Shown here: positions 10,766 through 24,500 of the stretch, piece after piece | Position numbering within the stretch: position 1 is the first letter of the stretch | Layout of the letters: each line of letters starts with the position of its first letter | Source: Halictus rubicundus | Taxonomy: Eukaryota; Arthropoda; Insecta; Hymenoptera; Halictidae | Assembly (NCBI RefSeq): GCF_050948215.1 | Contig: NC_135156.1 | Span: 16,243,257-16,307,256 of the forward strand | Direction: 5' to 3' | DNA: 64,000 nt | The notes under the pieces: model-generated | Database searches by the model: none | What the model saw: the letters and a program-made list of their open reading frames with translations, nothing else | Told to the model about the DNA's origin: nothing | Position numbers and translations under genes: made by a program

Positions 10766-13700
10766 CTTTATCAGGCGACACGCCTAAACTCCGAATCGTT
10801 TGGCACGATGGCGCATGGTTCTTTAATTCGTTGGTGCTCTACTTTTCCAAAATTCGGATGGTAAGTCACGAAAAAAATTATGCGAACGAGTTGATTACTG
10901 TTTTACGTTCATCCTCGATGCTAATCCAAACGGCTGTAGAATCGCTGGAAAATTTTTGTCGGGATTGAACCAACCCTGGGCTCGGTGATCGAAGCTTCCT
11001 CTTTACAACAAGCCCTTGGAAATTGATTCACGATTTTTTGAAACTGTTTTACGGAGCAAAAACGAGGGACCAGTTCAAAACGACTGTATAAGGCCATGGA
11101 GGTTGATGCGCCATGTTTTTGTCGCCTGTTTCATCGAACGCGAACGTCACAGAATTTTTCGATTGAATACCCCGTTAACGAATCCTCCGCGTTTCACGCA
11201 CGGCCGATCGCGTTTCGTTAATTCTGTCGTAACATCGATACGATTCCGCGGAAACATATTATCGGCAAACGTCGGACGATCTCGAGCCGAATCCGGAAAT
11301 TAAGGCGCAGAGTAAATTTTTTAAAAGCAAAACAAGACGTGTGTACCGTCGACAAACACCGTTCCCACCCTTTATTACGTTCCACACAAATTCCCAACGA
11401 AATAAAATCTCTAATAACTGCAAAACCAATAAACAGAGAGAGAGAGAGATGGACAGAGATTGCCGGAGAATCGCGTTGTTTGATTACAAAATAAATCCGC
11501 GAGCATTCCGCTTATTGCGTTCAGGATAAAACAGAACGGAAAAAATCGAAAAAGAGGAAAGCACTTCGACGAGCGTTCTAATCGGACGCATCGTTTTCCG
11601 GTCAGGAAAACGCGTTAACGAGTCGGGCGCGGTTTTCCACGAGCAGTTTCCACCGTTTGTAACGAGCCCCGGTGATCGAATTTAATTAACGATTAATTCG
11701 TCCGGATCGGTTAATCGAGTCGACGATCGCCATCCGAGAGAGCCCGAGGCCGTGGAACGTAAATCATTCGCGAGCCGAATCGAATGGAACCGGCGCGGCG
11801 GAAACTTCGAGGACGGTCCCCGCTTTCCAGCGAATCTATATTCTAAATCTATACCAGTCTAGCTCGGCTTTCCGCCAAATTCTCCAACTTTAAGGATATT
11901 ACCAGCCCGATGGATGGATCACCTTTCGCAAAGTTTCGCGCGGCCTTCGTGCTTGTTTGTCTACTCCTTTCCGAACAGAATTACTTTTTCCCCGACGAAA
12001 AATACCGATGTCTCCGTTTTTCTTTTTAAACCGACTGATGCAACTCATCCGATACTCTTCATACGCTCTCCTCACACTTTCGTTAAGCTGTACACATATT
12101 TCTGGGTCGCGTTGTTCATAAACAGGATCCCGAGCCCAAAATTTCAAGTAGGTACACCCCTACACAGGTACTTCTACTACTACTTTTCTACTATTCTTCT
12201 ACTACTTAGGTACTTCCCTACACTTACAATTATCGCCTGACTCATTGCCACTCGCGACTAAATCGTTAAAATTAAAACAGACTCATGTTTGCAACCAAAC
12301 GAATTCATTTCACAACCCAATAGTAGAGAAAAATTGTCCATATTTTTAATGGTAAAAAGATACCTACATCACCTATCATTTAAATAGCACATCAAACGGT
12401 AGTACAACTCTTTCTTGAGCAGCAGTTAAAATTTCAAGTCGATCGCCGAACCAGATTTCTGAACGGCCTCGAAGTTGCAACTCGAAATACCGAGCCACGT
12501 GCAGTTCGGTGATCCACAACTTCGGAAATGGGAGTTCCAACTTCAAATTTTACGGAGACATTTCCAAAGAGTTGAGCTGCAAGCTCTTGATCTTCCACGT
12601 CGAAAACGAAGAAATTCGTTTTTTACGTTCGTTTGAACGTCGAGCTTCTGTTTGATGTTCGAAGTTGATGGACTGCTGCGCGGAAACGCTCGATCGTCTA
12701 CCAATGAACAGAAATTGAAACTTGATGGTATTTAGTGCTTTATCGAGCGTGGAACAGCAAATCTACCGGACCGGTTTATTTGGGATCGATCGGATGCCTG
12801 ACAGACAGCGTGATTTTCTTGTTTATGCTGCTTTTGTTAGGTGATGTGTTCGCTGGCTTAAAATAGATGAACGAAGAACGAGAAAATATCTTTGTTTGAA
12901 ATGAAGTTCTGGGAAGTTTTGAAAATAATCTGCTATGTTCATGAAAGCATTTAGCGAATTCAGTATGCTATTCTGAAGATCGTTTAATTATCAATTTTTA
13001 GCTTGGCACAAACTCAACTCACTTTCGCTCACGTTAAATATGTTAGAAGCATTTTTATTTGTGCAAATACGCGCTTCACTGCTTCAAGTATTTTATTGTT
13101 TTTCGAGAATGTGGTTTGTCTCGTATGGAATATTTCATTTTTAGTTCTGTCGATTTAGGTGAAGATATTTTTCAGAAAGACGTCGAAAATGGATGATTAT
13201 TCATACGGCATGATCGATTATGGTCGACTCGAGGGCTGAGTCTTTGGAGTGACGGTCTCGATTGTTTGAATAGACTGTTGTGCAAGGAATGTTGTCGTTT
13301 ATCTCTGTCTTCCTGTCCCGATAGCCGCTCTCTGTCAAGTTCGATCGGTCGTTGCCTCGCAGCTAGAGGCGTCGTCGTTCTTTCGCTGAGGAAGCGAACG
13401 GCTGAGGCACGGCGTGTTTAACACGTTGAAGCACGAGATTCCGTCTGAGCCCCTCGAGACTTCGTTGCTAATTGACTCAGCGTATCAACGACCTTTCTTA
13501 CATCGCGAGTTTCCTTTTTCCATGCGAAGCTCCTTCCCAGCGTAACCGGGCGCCGCGAAATCGCCGTTCGCTCTGCTCGTCTTTATAATTAACCCATAAG
13601 CCACCGTACCCATTTAGAAATTACTACTATTTCTGTTCCAACATGCACACCGCGCTCTCGTGTTTCGCTTATTCCCCCAAAATTACCATTCACTCTAACG

Positions 13701-14205
13701 CCGCTGATCCCACAAAAGTTAAACCTGGTGGTTTTGGTAAACGGCCCGATGAAATTCGGTGCAACGCAACTGTGGTTCATCAGAAATTCTCGTCACACTT
13801 TTTCGGAAAGATTAAACGCGCGGCCCGGTTTAAAACAATTTTAACGATGTTATACGCGTGGCATTTCTGTAGAATTGTTGAACCAAATTCGTTCGAAAAC
13901 AACTGTGGCACAGCAGAAATTCCCCTCGCGTTTTTTGACACAGACTAAATTTATAATCCGTTTCAAAACAACCTGAACAAAGCCGATAGTACTCTTATAA
14001 AATGGTTTGATTGAATTCTGCGAAAAGCGTCTGCGGTCCACCGGAAATTTCTCTCACATTTTTTCGTAGAGGTTAAACGCATGGTCCATTTTAAAACAAT
14101 TTTGACAATGCTATAGACACGACAGTTTTATAAAATGTAAAATGTAAAATGTTGTGATTCTATCCATTGTAGAGCGAGTATGGTTCATCAGAAACCGTTC
14201 TTATG

Positions 14206-14735
14206 TGTTCGGAAACATGTTTGACTCATATGCTTCAGAACATGTTTGACTCACACATGCTTGACAACATGTTTGACTCACATACTTGACTCACGAGCAT
14301 AACTCAGATGCTTGAGAACATGTTTGACTCACATACTTGACTCACGAGCATAACTCAGATGCTTGAGAACATGTTTGACTCACATTCTTCACCGACATGC
14401 TTGACTCACATGCTTCAAAGCATGTTTGACTCACCTATTTGACTCACATGCTTGAAAACGTGTTTGACTCACTTTCTTGAGAACATGTTTGACTTAAATG
14501 CGTGACTAACATACTTGAACACATGTATGACTCACATGCTTGGCTCACATGCTTGACTCGTATGCTTCAGAACATGTTTAACTCACATTCTTCACCGACA
14601 TGCTTGACTCGCATGCTTGAGAGCATGTTTGACTCACATGCTTGAGAACATGTTTGACTCACATTCTTGAGAACATGTTTAACTCACATGCTTGAGAACA
14701 TGTTTGACTCGCATGTTCGAGAACATGTTTGACTA
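14206..14735. repeat. Minisatellite, 25-bp unit
   Basis: About 20 imperfect tandem copies alternate two half-units, one around CATGTTTGACTCA and one around CATGCTTGAGAA. The cleanest stretch is 14620-14730. Every unit carries the palindrome AACATGTT and the hexamer CACATG. Nothing in it is coding. Confidence 0.85.
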
Positions 14736-15483
14736 AATCGATTGAAAAGCAACTGTAGTTGGTCAGCAGCGACCGATGGAGGGTTTCGAGAGCCACGGAC
14801 AGTAAAAGTTCCGCAAGATCGAGCGCCGGCTCTCATTAATTGGAGAACCGTGCGGAGCGTTTTCTACTCGCGCAACATTTTCTCCTCTTTTCTGCTCCAG
14901 ATATACTTTTTTCGCTTTCTCGAGCAAACTGCATTCCCAGGGCCGCCGCCGGGAAAGCCGGTCGTCCGATTGTTCGCGCATTCCGTTTTCAAAGGGGACA
15001 ACGGGAAAGGAATTGCATGGCGACCCGAAAACGATCGCCGTTCGCGTTTCCCCGGCGCAGCGTCGTCCTCGCCGTCCTTTCCGTAAACTTCGAATATTTT
15101 CAACTTCCCGGTCTTGGTAACACAATACCGAATCCCTAACTCGAACCAGGGTCGAGCTCAGGTCCCATCGAATCGAACGGCCGCGATTCTCCTCGGAAGC
15201 TCGATCGAAGACGTTCCCGGTTTGCATTTTTCTCCGGGAATTGAAAAGTTATGGAACATTTTGATGGGTTCTGTTTCAGACGTGGACCGGAAAATTTGTT
15301 GGAAAATTTGCGAAATTTGTTTGCCTTTGTGTTCGTCAGTTCCAACAGGAACAGACGAAAAACATTTCCCGAAAGCGAAAATTTTTAATATATGGTACTG
15401 TTTTTATTGATAAACCTTTTTTGTGTTTTCATTATATTTTGGCACGACACTATTCGGAGCGTATTCGCTTGTTTAATTCACGA
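14736..15483. other. Intergenic sequence, no gene supported
   Basis: Overlapping open frames on both strands (14742-15227) reflect GC-rich sequence with few stops. They show no signal peptide, domain or exon partners. I leave this stretch unannotated. Confidence 0.4.
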
Positions 15484-15520
15484 TATAGTGGAACCTCGAT
15501 TATCAAACCTTGCTAATGTT
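15484..15520 (+). repeat. Tigger/pogo-like terminal sequence
   Basis: The sequence AGTGGAACCTCGATTATC resembles the ends of pogo/Tigger elements. No matching inverted end was found nearby, so this is probably a fragment. Confidence 0.35.
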
Positions 15521-15654
15521 TTTGTTTCGGAGCTCTTTCTAATAAGCGTTATAAAATAACTTGTTCAGAATTTCTATTATGTAGGCTCTAAGATATTTCT
15601 TGTATAAGAACTTATTTAAAAATGAAAAACAACTGTCTATTTCGATCCCCGTTG

Positions 15655-15722
15655 TTATCGAGGCGTGCAGGATCGAACCACAAGAATATCCTGAAGCGTA
15701 GTTCACTCGGCCACTGTTGCGT
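15655..15722 (-). repeat. tRNA-like remnant (possible SINE head or tRNA pseudogene)
   Basis: On the minus strand TGGCCGAGTG fits a Pol III A box and GGTTCGATCC fits a B box, about 35 bp apart. The acceptor and D arms do not pair well, so this is not an intact tRNA gene. Confidence 0.4.
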
Positions 15723-16130
15723 CCAATTATACTGCATAAATCTTCCCGAGCCAGGCTTGTTTGCACCGTCAACTTGTCGGAATGTTTGCTTTAGCTCTCA
15801 GGAGAGCCACGGTTTCCTACGGTTTCCGCCGTGGCGTGGGCTGCTCGACGAGAATGAACGTCGCACGGAGGTGCCATTTATTGAAAAATATAGTGGCTTT
15901 ACTGTACAATACGTAGTAGATTTTTCGTTCACTGTAACGTCTTGATATTCTGTTTAATTTAATGTATTCCTTCATTTCTTACCGCTAGCATCGAAAGAAA
16001 CATCGACAACCAACATATTCTTTTTAATTATTTTTTCACGAAACCATTACCAACATATTGCTCATATTTTTCTGGTTAAAATGAGCCCAAACACGACACC
16101 ATTCGGAGCATATTTGCGTGTTCAATCGAA

Positions 16131-17841
16131 CATAGTCATCTTCCACAGATTCGTTCGGATAATAGAGAGTTTACTTAAGCGTGGACACAACGCGTAAAAA
16201 TAATCCAATCTGTGTCGTGTTCGGACTCGTTTCAATCAGAAAAATGTCACCGAAATATTGGTGGAAGTTTCGTATAAAAATAATTAAAAACAAACAAACG
16301 TTTTGTCATTGGATTGTTATCGTCTGACCAATATAATTCGGATAGATCGCATACCATATTCTGATAGACATTAGCTCCTTCTGTTTCTAATTTTGCAGCT
16401 TTCAATTCACAAATTTCTGGCAGGCTTTCGAGAAATGAAACCGCTGTGCGTCGACAGTTAATTCCGCAGCGGTGGGAAAAAGTTGCGGGCTTTCCGCAGC
16501 GTTCTTCGTTAAAAATCCTTTGCCCGAGCTGCGCGGATACTCCGAACGTTCCCATCCAGAAGTTTCCTCGAGCTGAGTTCAAGGATCCCTGGTTGAAGAT
16601 TCTGTCAAAACACCGCTCGGAAATATCGAAACTAACTTCAGAAAATTTAATACTGGCTCTCGACAGTTCACAAACATATAAAATCGTCTGAAAACACGAT
16701 CGAATCACCGCAGTTCCTTGTAAAAATAATAGGTAATTCGTTCCCTTCCGACTGAATTTTCAAGGAAATTCATTTTAACGTCTATTCGATGTTACAGGGT
16801 TCAACAAATTCCATCGTTTATACTTTTCATCGGTATTAGCCACGGATACGTTTATCGGATAAATTCGCCAAGAAAGCCAGATCTAGAGAAGAAACGTTCA
16901 GCGTTCCACATTTCCGCCGCGCGGAAACAGCAAGCTTTCCCGAGTACATTTAATGCTATTACTTCGTTGCAGGAATTTTTCCGAGAGCAAAGTCTGGGAT
17001 GAAGTAGTCTCGCGCGTTAAAAAACAAAATTCGATGAAAGTTCTTGTTACGCGTTCCTTATGCAAATGTAAATTTTTGTGCCCTAATTTATGCGAGTCGA
17101 AGGCAAAGAGAAATCCTGCTCTGCGGAAAGTGCTACTGGGTTCAAAATAAATGAAAAATCTGATCGAGCAAATTCTGTCCATTACTAAAAAAAAAATCGT
17201 ATCGCTATAAAACTCTCGGTCTGGATATGATTTTTCTCGAGTCTCGGTTGAAACGGGACACGTCATGTCCGAAAATTTCGGTCACCCGATATTCAGAGAT
17301 GGTTCGTGGGTAAATTGGAGGTCAGGTGCTCGATCAGCAGCGACGGATCACGAGAGGCTCTCAATATCCCTCATCCTGAGCGACGCGACGCGACGTGGCG
17401 CGAGTTAATCGGTTCGTCCTTCGCTTAAATGTTCTAACTTCGGCTCTGATTAGCCTCTTTGCTCCGGTGACTGTTCCCCGATCGCGGGTGGCACCAGTTA
17501 CCCAGCAGAAGTAGCCTTCGCATACTGAAAAAAATCAAACGGTGACAATGATGATTACATACGTTCAGTGACTTGTTACCACGTTGCAACTTCGTAAAAC
17601 TCGTGTGTGCCAAACGTGAGTGACATCGACTCGATCCTCGTTGACCCTAAATCCTTCATTTGAAACGCTGCTCTACATAATTGCTCGCAGATGGAGGTCT
17701 AATAACAAATAAACAACGCGACTAAATGATTGCACTATGGTTGGAACACCGTCACTGTGACAAATTTTAAGGTGTAATTCAAATAATTGTTCATAGGTGG
17801 AAATCGATTAAGAAATTCGACTAGACAGGTTGAAGATCTAA
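16131..17841. other. Intergenic sequence, no gene supported
   Basis: I see no gene. Open frames at 16247-16708 (-) and 16446-16691 (+) are mutual shadows without recognisable domains. The first 50 bp repeat a motif found at 15440-15480 (see findings). Confidence 0.4.
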
Positions 17842-18097
17842 TTAACCCTTAGCACTCGAATGGCGACTGTAAGGCGCCACTAAAAATTGCTGTATCATTA
17901 TTCAAAATATTTTTTACGTTATTAAATTTTTGTGTATTTAATAAACTACTAAACATTTCAGTGTTGCACGAACAAATTGCGCCATTTTCGTATGTATAAC
18001 ACGAAAAAAAAAAATATATAGAAGGGTAATTTTCTAGGTTGGAAGATATGTTTTGTTTTGGAGTTAAAATATCATAGCCTCGTGTGCAAAGGGTTAA
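17842..18097. mobile_element. piggyBac-like MITE, copy 2
   Basis: The element is bounded by TTAA at 17842 and 18094, with the same inverted ends as copy 1 at 3628 (TTAACCCTTAGCACTCGA and GTGCAAAGGGTTAA). The interior is closely similar to copy 1, with small indels and a poly-A expansion. It is non-coding. Confidence 0.8.
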
Positions 18098-18503
18098 AGA
18101 ACAAGTTCTGTGCTTGCAGCATGGTGATGCATCGTATAAAGTAAACCCTGCAGCAGTTGGTAAAGTTTGATTTAAACAAATTTCTATAGCTGGAGGTCGA
18201 CGGATAAATTCTGTTAAGCAGTCTGACCAAACAATTAACGAGCGTTTGGACTCTACACTCTACCCTACACTTGAACATAAATCCCAGGTTGTAAACTCTG
18301 ATACGAACAATGTTTCGCAGGTGGGGCTCGCCCAATAAATTCGCTAGAACAATATGAACAATTGGTATAGTCCCGACTATTGTCCGGAGTTGAGTTCCAG
18401 TTGCACGTCGTGAGGTGCCGGCGCCAGTAGCCACGGTGTCGTTACGAATGATTAAAATGAAGGGTGTTTTGCAGCATCATCGTGGGCTGAGCTATCGGAA
18501 AAT

Positions 18504-21500
18504 ATGGCGTCAGGGGTACCGGGCGCCCATCAGAGGAAGCTTGGACCAGCGCCGATAGCATCCTTCGAAGACCTGTCCGACGAGGTGGAAAACGTGAGTC
18601 CTTCCCTGTGTCCTCCTTGAGTTCCTCTCTCAAAAATCGGCTGCCTCGTCTCCTTCGTCGAGGATCTCGTCGATCTCTGCGATCTCTGTTGCCGTGCGTT
18701 ACGTGCGCGCGTACACGTATATGCGCGCGGGCCGCTCGCTTCCCCCGTCTATCGAAAAACTCTCGAAGCTCTCCGCGTCCCCGGAGCAGGCTGACCTGCG
18801 TCCACCAACCAACCAATCAACCAACCAACCACCAACCAACCACCAACTACCACCACCACCACCACCAACCACCAACCACCAACCACCAACCACCAACCAC
18901 CACCACAACCACACCCTCAGTGACTGTGACCCGAAGCGAAAAACCAGCGTTACGAATTTGAATGCAGGGGGAACCGGCTGCGCGAATGCCAGGCATCGTC
19001 GAGGTCACCACGCCGGCTACGCCTGGCAGTTCGCTAAAGACACCCAGCACACCGCGAATTGACATCAGCAGGGCCAGCAGTTCCTCCCACCATGAGGACA
19101 GTAACTCCAGGGACTCGACGCCCGAGAGGGAGCTTCTCGCAGGTAACGTCTCTCAACCAAGGAACACTTTCACCTTTCCCGACTAGCCTGCTCGGCGATC
19201 TCCTCCCGCATTGCCCCCTCGAGGGCCTTCGACTTCACCGACAAAGAAAAATAGACCTTCTGCCTTGTCCTCTGCGTGTACACCGAACGTGGACAAAACC
19301 CTACGGGGCAGTCTATGCTCCTGTCTCTTCTAGAGAATCCACCGAAAAGCTTTGCATCCAGATCATTCCCTACCGAGATAAACAGCTAGCTAGAGGAGGT
19401 ACAGTGATTTCTCGATATACGTCGCGAAGGCCTGGACGATTAACGTCGCGTTAATTATTAATTATCCCCACTACCGCGGGGCACACCCCGCGAGGGGCCG
19501 CGAAGGTCGAGAAGCGTAAACATAACGCGACGCTGGCAATACATGTGTTGTTGACGTACATCGGGAATTCACTGTACTGGAAACGAGCCTTTTCGACAAT
19601 TTATTTCAACAGAACGATCCAACCCAGCCAACTGAAATTATTTGTACGCATCTATTCGTGTTGGAAGCACAAATTTTTATAGCTGACCCGATCAAAAATT
19701 CTGAAAGTTATTGACAAGTTCTGTCACGAAAAATATATCGGTCGTTGATCGTTTCCGAAAAATGTGAGGCCAAGAACCGGTGTCCCGGGTTTCCAAAACC
19801 TCCTAAGCTGCTGTTTTGAATCGGCCAACGTGTCTCGGCCAAGATTCCCGTCTGGTTGGCCAGCGTGTCCGCGCACAACGCCACTCCGGCGTCTAATATA
19901 TTTGTACAGGTAGGAAAGAAGCAACTTGCCGCCTCTTCCCCCGAAGAAGTTTTCACGTAGGTAGTGCCGTTCCCGCGAGAAAATTGAATTGCCGGCGCGT
20001 CGGGCGTGTGACAAAATTCAATTACAGCACGGTAAGACGGTTCACGCGTCCGTCTCTCGGCGGTTTCCTCGGGTCGTCTGGAAATTTCAAGTCGGACGTG
20101 GCAATCAAACAGCGACAGCTTGACCCTAAAGGCTGCGGCGCGCCTTTGTTTCCGTGGCTCGTTTCCCACGGAGGGTTTCTTGAAAAATATCTGTTGCGCG
20201 GCGTTGGCTTTTCCAATTTCGAAAATAACGATCCACTCGCCGGGCTTCTCCCGCTGTCGCTTTTTCCCTTCTCGCAGAGAACGACCGTGCACGGGCGTGA
20301 TCGTTAGGGTAAACCGACCTTGGTCACTCGGAACAATGTCGACTGCAGAAAAAGTGAAAGAAAAGTTGACAGCGACAGGTTCACTGTAGAACGGGGAAAA
20401 CTGAAAGGCAACTGCGCAAGGGGAGATAGTGAACGCGAAGCTGTAAAAAGAGGGCTGAACCGCGGCAGCGAAAGATGCAAAGCGAAATTATTCTCCGCTT
20501 CGCAGACCGGTTCTAGAAATTTTTCGAAATAAGTCCCGGACGGAAGAGAGAGAGTTATGGTCCTGTTTATGGTCCCGTTGGGGTTATTACCTCTCTCCTT
20601 GCTGCCTCGTCGCTCTCCAACCACCCCGAGCGTCGTGCATCAAGCGTAAAGAATTGAATTGCACTTGTAAATTTTCCAACGTTATTTTGAATGCCACGAG
20701 ATGTACGACGATAGTAGTGGTAGTAGGTTAACGCTCCTGCAGCGCCGAAGCAGTTGCGCATTCGATATGACCCGATGCCTTTTCACTTTGAAAGAGTCGC
20801 TCTTGCTGCTGTTACTACTTTTAACAACAGCGTTGCAACCGGAACGCGCTTTATTCGGATGCGCCTATTGTGTGCGCGGTTGCACAATTTGTAATTGTGC
20901 CACCCGGGCTCATAGCGGTTTTTTTTTTATTCCTACGTATTAAACCGTTTGGATCAATATTTTTCTTGGTTTTGTGTGAAATAACTTTCATAGTAAACTG
21001 CGCAATCTATTTCTTTTTATTGAAAAATTATTTTATGTGAAAAGTATCCCCCTAACCTGGATTTGAACCCTGATCGTCTCGCTGACAGTCGAGCTCTCTA
21101 GTCATCCATTGACAATTATGCAATCTCGCACGTTGTTTATCTCCACTTGAAATTTCATTCTCCACGAATTAAACAATCCTCATTTATTTACTCTACGTAC
21201 GTTATTTCTTCCATATAACTATTTGCCAATTTATAATTATCTATGGAACACTCCTTGAACAGACCTTCTAAATTATTCAGAATTTATCTACAGATTGTGA
21301 ATATAAAAATGCAATGTGACACATAGATGTCTTTAACACCTATGATTTCCTGTGTTTGCAGTTATGTTTAAAGCCTTCCCATCAAACTCCATTTTTGCGA
21401 AAAATTCTTGAAAGTCCTGCAGGAATCTTTCGCTCGTGCGTAGACAAATGGGACGACACGGACAATAGAAATGGAAGCGCTGCAGAAATGTTGAAAAATG

Positions 21501-24500
21501 GCCATTCTCCGGGAACAGAAATCTTATTCAAAAAATTGCATTCTCCACTTTTCTTTGACTCTTTCACACAGAATCTGCCCCGAAAAGGCCCGGACCGGTA
21601 AACTTCCGAACAACCCCGGTATTTTTGATCCCGTTTCCATGTCGCCTCGCGCACAAAACGCGAGTTCGCGTCGAAGAACGAGCGGACTGGAATCGATCGA
21701 GACGGCGGCCGTTTAAATGGTCCCCGGAGATAACGCGAGCCTCGATTCCCGTTTCTGCGTACCCGACCACGAATTAATACAGGTCGCGAAGCGAGTTTAC
21801 CGGAAGTTCCGTCCTATATTCGCCATTGTCACGCGCGCTGACACACAAACACCGTCCTGCAGGAAGAAGCAACACGTTTCTCCGTCGCTCGTGTCAACTG
21901 GCCCACGCTCGTTTAACAGCGGACAATTATACCGCACGATGTTCGCACCGTGACGTCAGCCGCTGACAATCTGTCAGTTGACGATCACGAGGGAAGTAGA
22001 TCAGGTCCTCGTCCGACTTTCGTAGATCGCTGTCTGTTGTATCTTAGGCTTAGTTACTCTGTAATTCTATTCTGGATAATTCTCTTCTGTAATTACTGTG
22101 GGACAATCACTCCTTCCGGGAGTCGTCGCATGAACAATCCGGCAAGCATACTCTGTGAACAAAAGTAGTTAAATAGAGGTACATTTTCTCTTTTCAATCT
22201 TCAGCTTTCGGAGATACAGACTCGGGTTTCTGTGTTTATAACAATTTATAACAAAATTCGATCTGTCACATTTGTTTTTGACCAACGAAACGATTTACAT
22301 ACTGTTTCATTCGGGTCAGTGAGAAATTTTTGAATTTGAGATTCTCTCTTTCGCAACTTAAAAGACTATCGCGATGGAAATATTTAACAAATGTACGGCG
22401 AGAGCCACTATCAGGCACATCTAATTTCAACTATGGTTGACAAACGAAGATCTCTTGAACAGCATTTGCTGGTCTAAGAGGAGCAGCATCATTGTTCACG
22501 TGACAACTCGGCAAACTAGCTGCGAAGAAGCTGTTCACGAGGCATTAGGCGTAGGTAGCTGCTCGACAAATTTCCCCACTTTGTGCGTCACTATGAACGC
22601 GAAGGGTAAACGCGGTAATCGGTAGCGAGGAATTGATTCGACCGTTCGAGGTCGCGATCTGCACCTGCGAGGAGTATCTCGTTTCTCATGAACGGCGAGA
22701 GCGCGCGGTGCATGATGCCTAAGGTTCCATCCAAGCACGGTGTATCCAACAGTGTTTCCTGTATCGATTGTAGACTATAATAGTCGGCCGTAGAAGTAGG
22801 TTGGTACCGGGAACATAGCGAGTAGCAGCCCCAGTTGCGTCTAGACACTTGTTACCTGTAGACCCGGCAAACTTTCTTCGTCGTCTTCTGGATCAGGTTC
22901 AGGTGGTGTTTTCCGGTGAACGTTTCAGGCGGAGAGCCTCCACCTGGATGCAAGCTGACGCTGGGTTACAAGGAGGACGCTCAAGATCTGAGATCGTCCA
23001 CGGAGGAGCTGGACCTGCAGGATCCTGTACACGAGCAGGACCTGCGAAGAGAGTCGAAGAAGCTAGCCAAGAGAAAGAAAGAGGATGCCTCGTTGTCCGA
23101 TTACAGCAGCAAGCTCGAGAGAGAACGCAAGGACAGCAACTGCTCCGAGATCGTGCTGTTGAACATCAGCGGCAGGACGTCCAGGCTGTCGTCGGTTGGC
23201 AGCCAGGGGTCTGGCGCCTCTGGCAAGCTCTCCGTCGTCTCGGCCACTTCATCGAGGTAGGACCATTAGGATCTTTATGCGATATCAAAATTCTCCTATC
23301 ACGAAACGTTCAATAGGTTGACAATATTACAATACAGTGTTTACTCGATACATGTCCAAGACATGGGTCTAGCCATTGACACGTATCGGCTAGGAGATAC
23401 TATTCTCTGATCCAAGCCGAACGTAGAAAAGAACAGCGTCGACAGCCTCGGTTCACGACCCCTCACGGGATATACACCGCGCAGTGGGGACATTTGCGAC
23501 ATGTATCGAGTAAACGCTGTGGTTCTAAATTGTAATGCTTCTGCCGTTTCGCGTTTTTCTCATGAACATAGTAACTTTAAAAATCGTGAAAAATTCAGGG
23601 ACAAGAGTAACCGCTTCGGTTACCAACGCGACGTGGTTAGCACTCGCGGTTGCAAAGCCTAAAATATTCACGAATTAGCTAGGCCAACTTTCTCAAATTC
23701 GAGTCGGAGCTAATCGCGACAACGACGAGGATAATGGATGGAGATTTAATTCGACGATGAATCGGTCTCCACGCTAGGTCACCGAGTCCGCACAAATGCC
23801 TGCTGGAGACCTCGTTCTGCGGAAGCAAGCCGACCCTGGCTGACAACCTGATAGAGCCGTCGAAGCCGGAGACCGACGACTTGGAGAAGATCCTGTTGAA
23901 ACGCGAGGCCGACACCACGAAAGCGTTGATACCGGAGAGCATTAAGGTGTCCATGATCGACGGGAACCTGAAGCCCGACCCTCTCGACAAGCCGCGAAGA
24001 AGAGGACGCGAGGAGCGAAAGGAGATCTTCAAGAGGGAAGTCGAGATCACCAAGAGATACCTGGAGAGGGTGAACATAGAGGTTCGTGATTGCACTAAAG
24101 GTGACACCGGGTATCATTTTCACTGTGTTTGGGTCAACGTGATCGCATAGGGAACATTCGAATACAGTGATTTCTCTATACAGGGTGGCCCACATAACTC
24201 TGAACAGCTCAATATCTCGAAAACTATGCCATCGATTTTAAAGTTCTTAGTCGTAAATTGCATGGAACTGAAGGGCCTTTCTGACTACATAAACGTGAAG
24301 TGGCCTCCCTTCCCCTTTAACGTGGGAGGGGAGGTACCTTTGTAATTTTAAATGGAACCCCCTATAAAATGTTACATATTTAGATTCTACCGGAAAAAAC
24401 AAGCCAATTTTGTCTGAAACATTTTTTTGTCAGATACTTCCATGATGAGATATAACAGTTTGAAGTTTCGAGTTGTAGGTACTTGAAGCGCTCGGAAATA

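Larger units (their letters stand above)
7971..14205. other. Gene-poor intergenic sequence
   Basis: I see no supportable gene. Open frames in 8840-9310 are GC-rich and overlap on both strands without domains or splice logic. The stretch also contains the inverted hairpin repeat pair (9356 and 10731), a short (GA)n run near 11436 and a degenerate CTACTA-rich stretch near 12168-12220. Confidence 0.5.
19143..22928 (+). other. Intron 2 of the large disordered-protein gene (3.8 kb)
   Basis: The donor GTAACG follows exon 2 and the acceptor TTTCAG precedes exon 3. The intron holds a MITE at 19400 and a tRNA-like remnant near 21053. Open frames inside (for example 19708-20292 on the minus strand) lack domains and splice partners. 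Confidence 0.6.

Noticed and set aside
14206..14735. CRISPR-like array
   Set aside because: Repeats are adjacent and imperfect with no unique spacers, and the genome is animal; it is a minisatellite.
18694..19062. Proline/asparagine/histidine-rich protein
   Set aside because: It is created by the CCAACCA-type simple repeat in intron 1.
19708..20292. 194-residue minus-strand frame in intron 2
   Set aside because: No domain, no splice partners, and competing frames on the + strand; GC-rich sequence explains the lack of stops.
21053..21115. Intact tRNA-Asp gene
   Set aside because: The B box and possible anticodon loop are present but the acceptor and D arms do not pair, so only a remnant is reported.
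22849..23316. 155-residue + strand frame over exon 3
   Set aside because: It is the wrong frame; the frame that continues across the splice sites is the one spanning 22929-23256.
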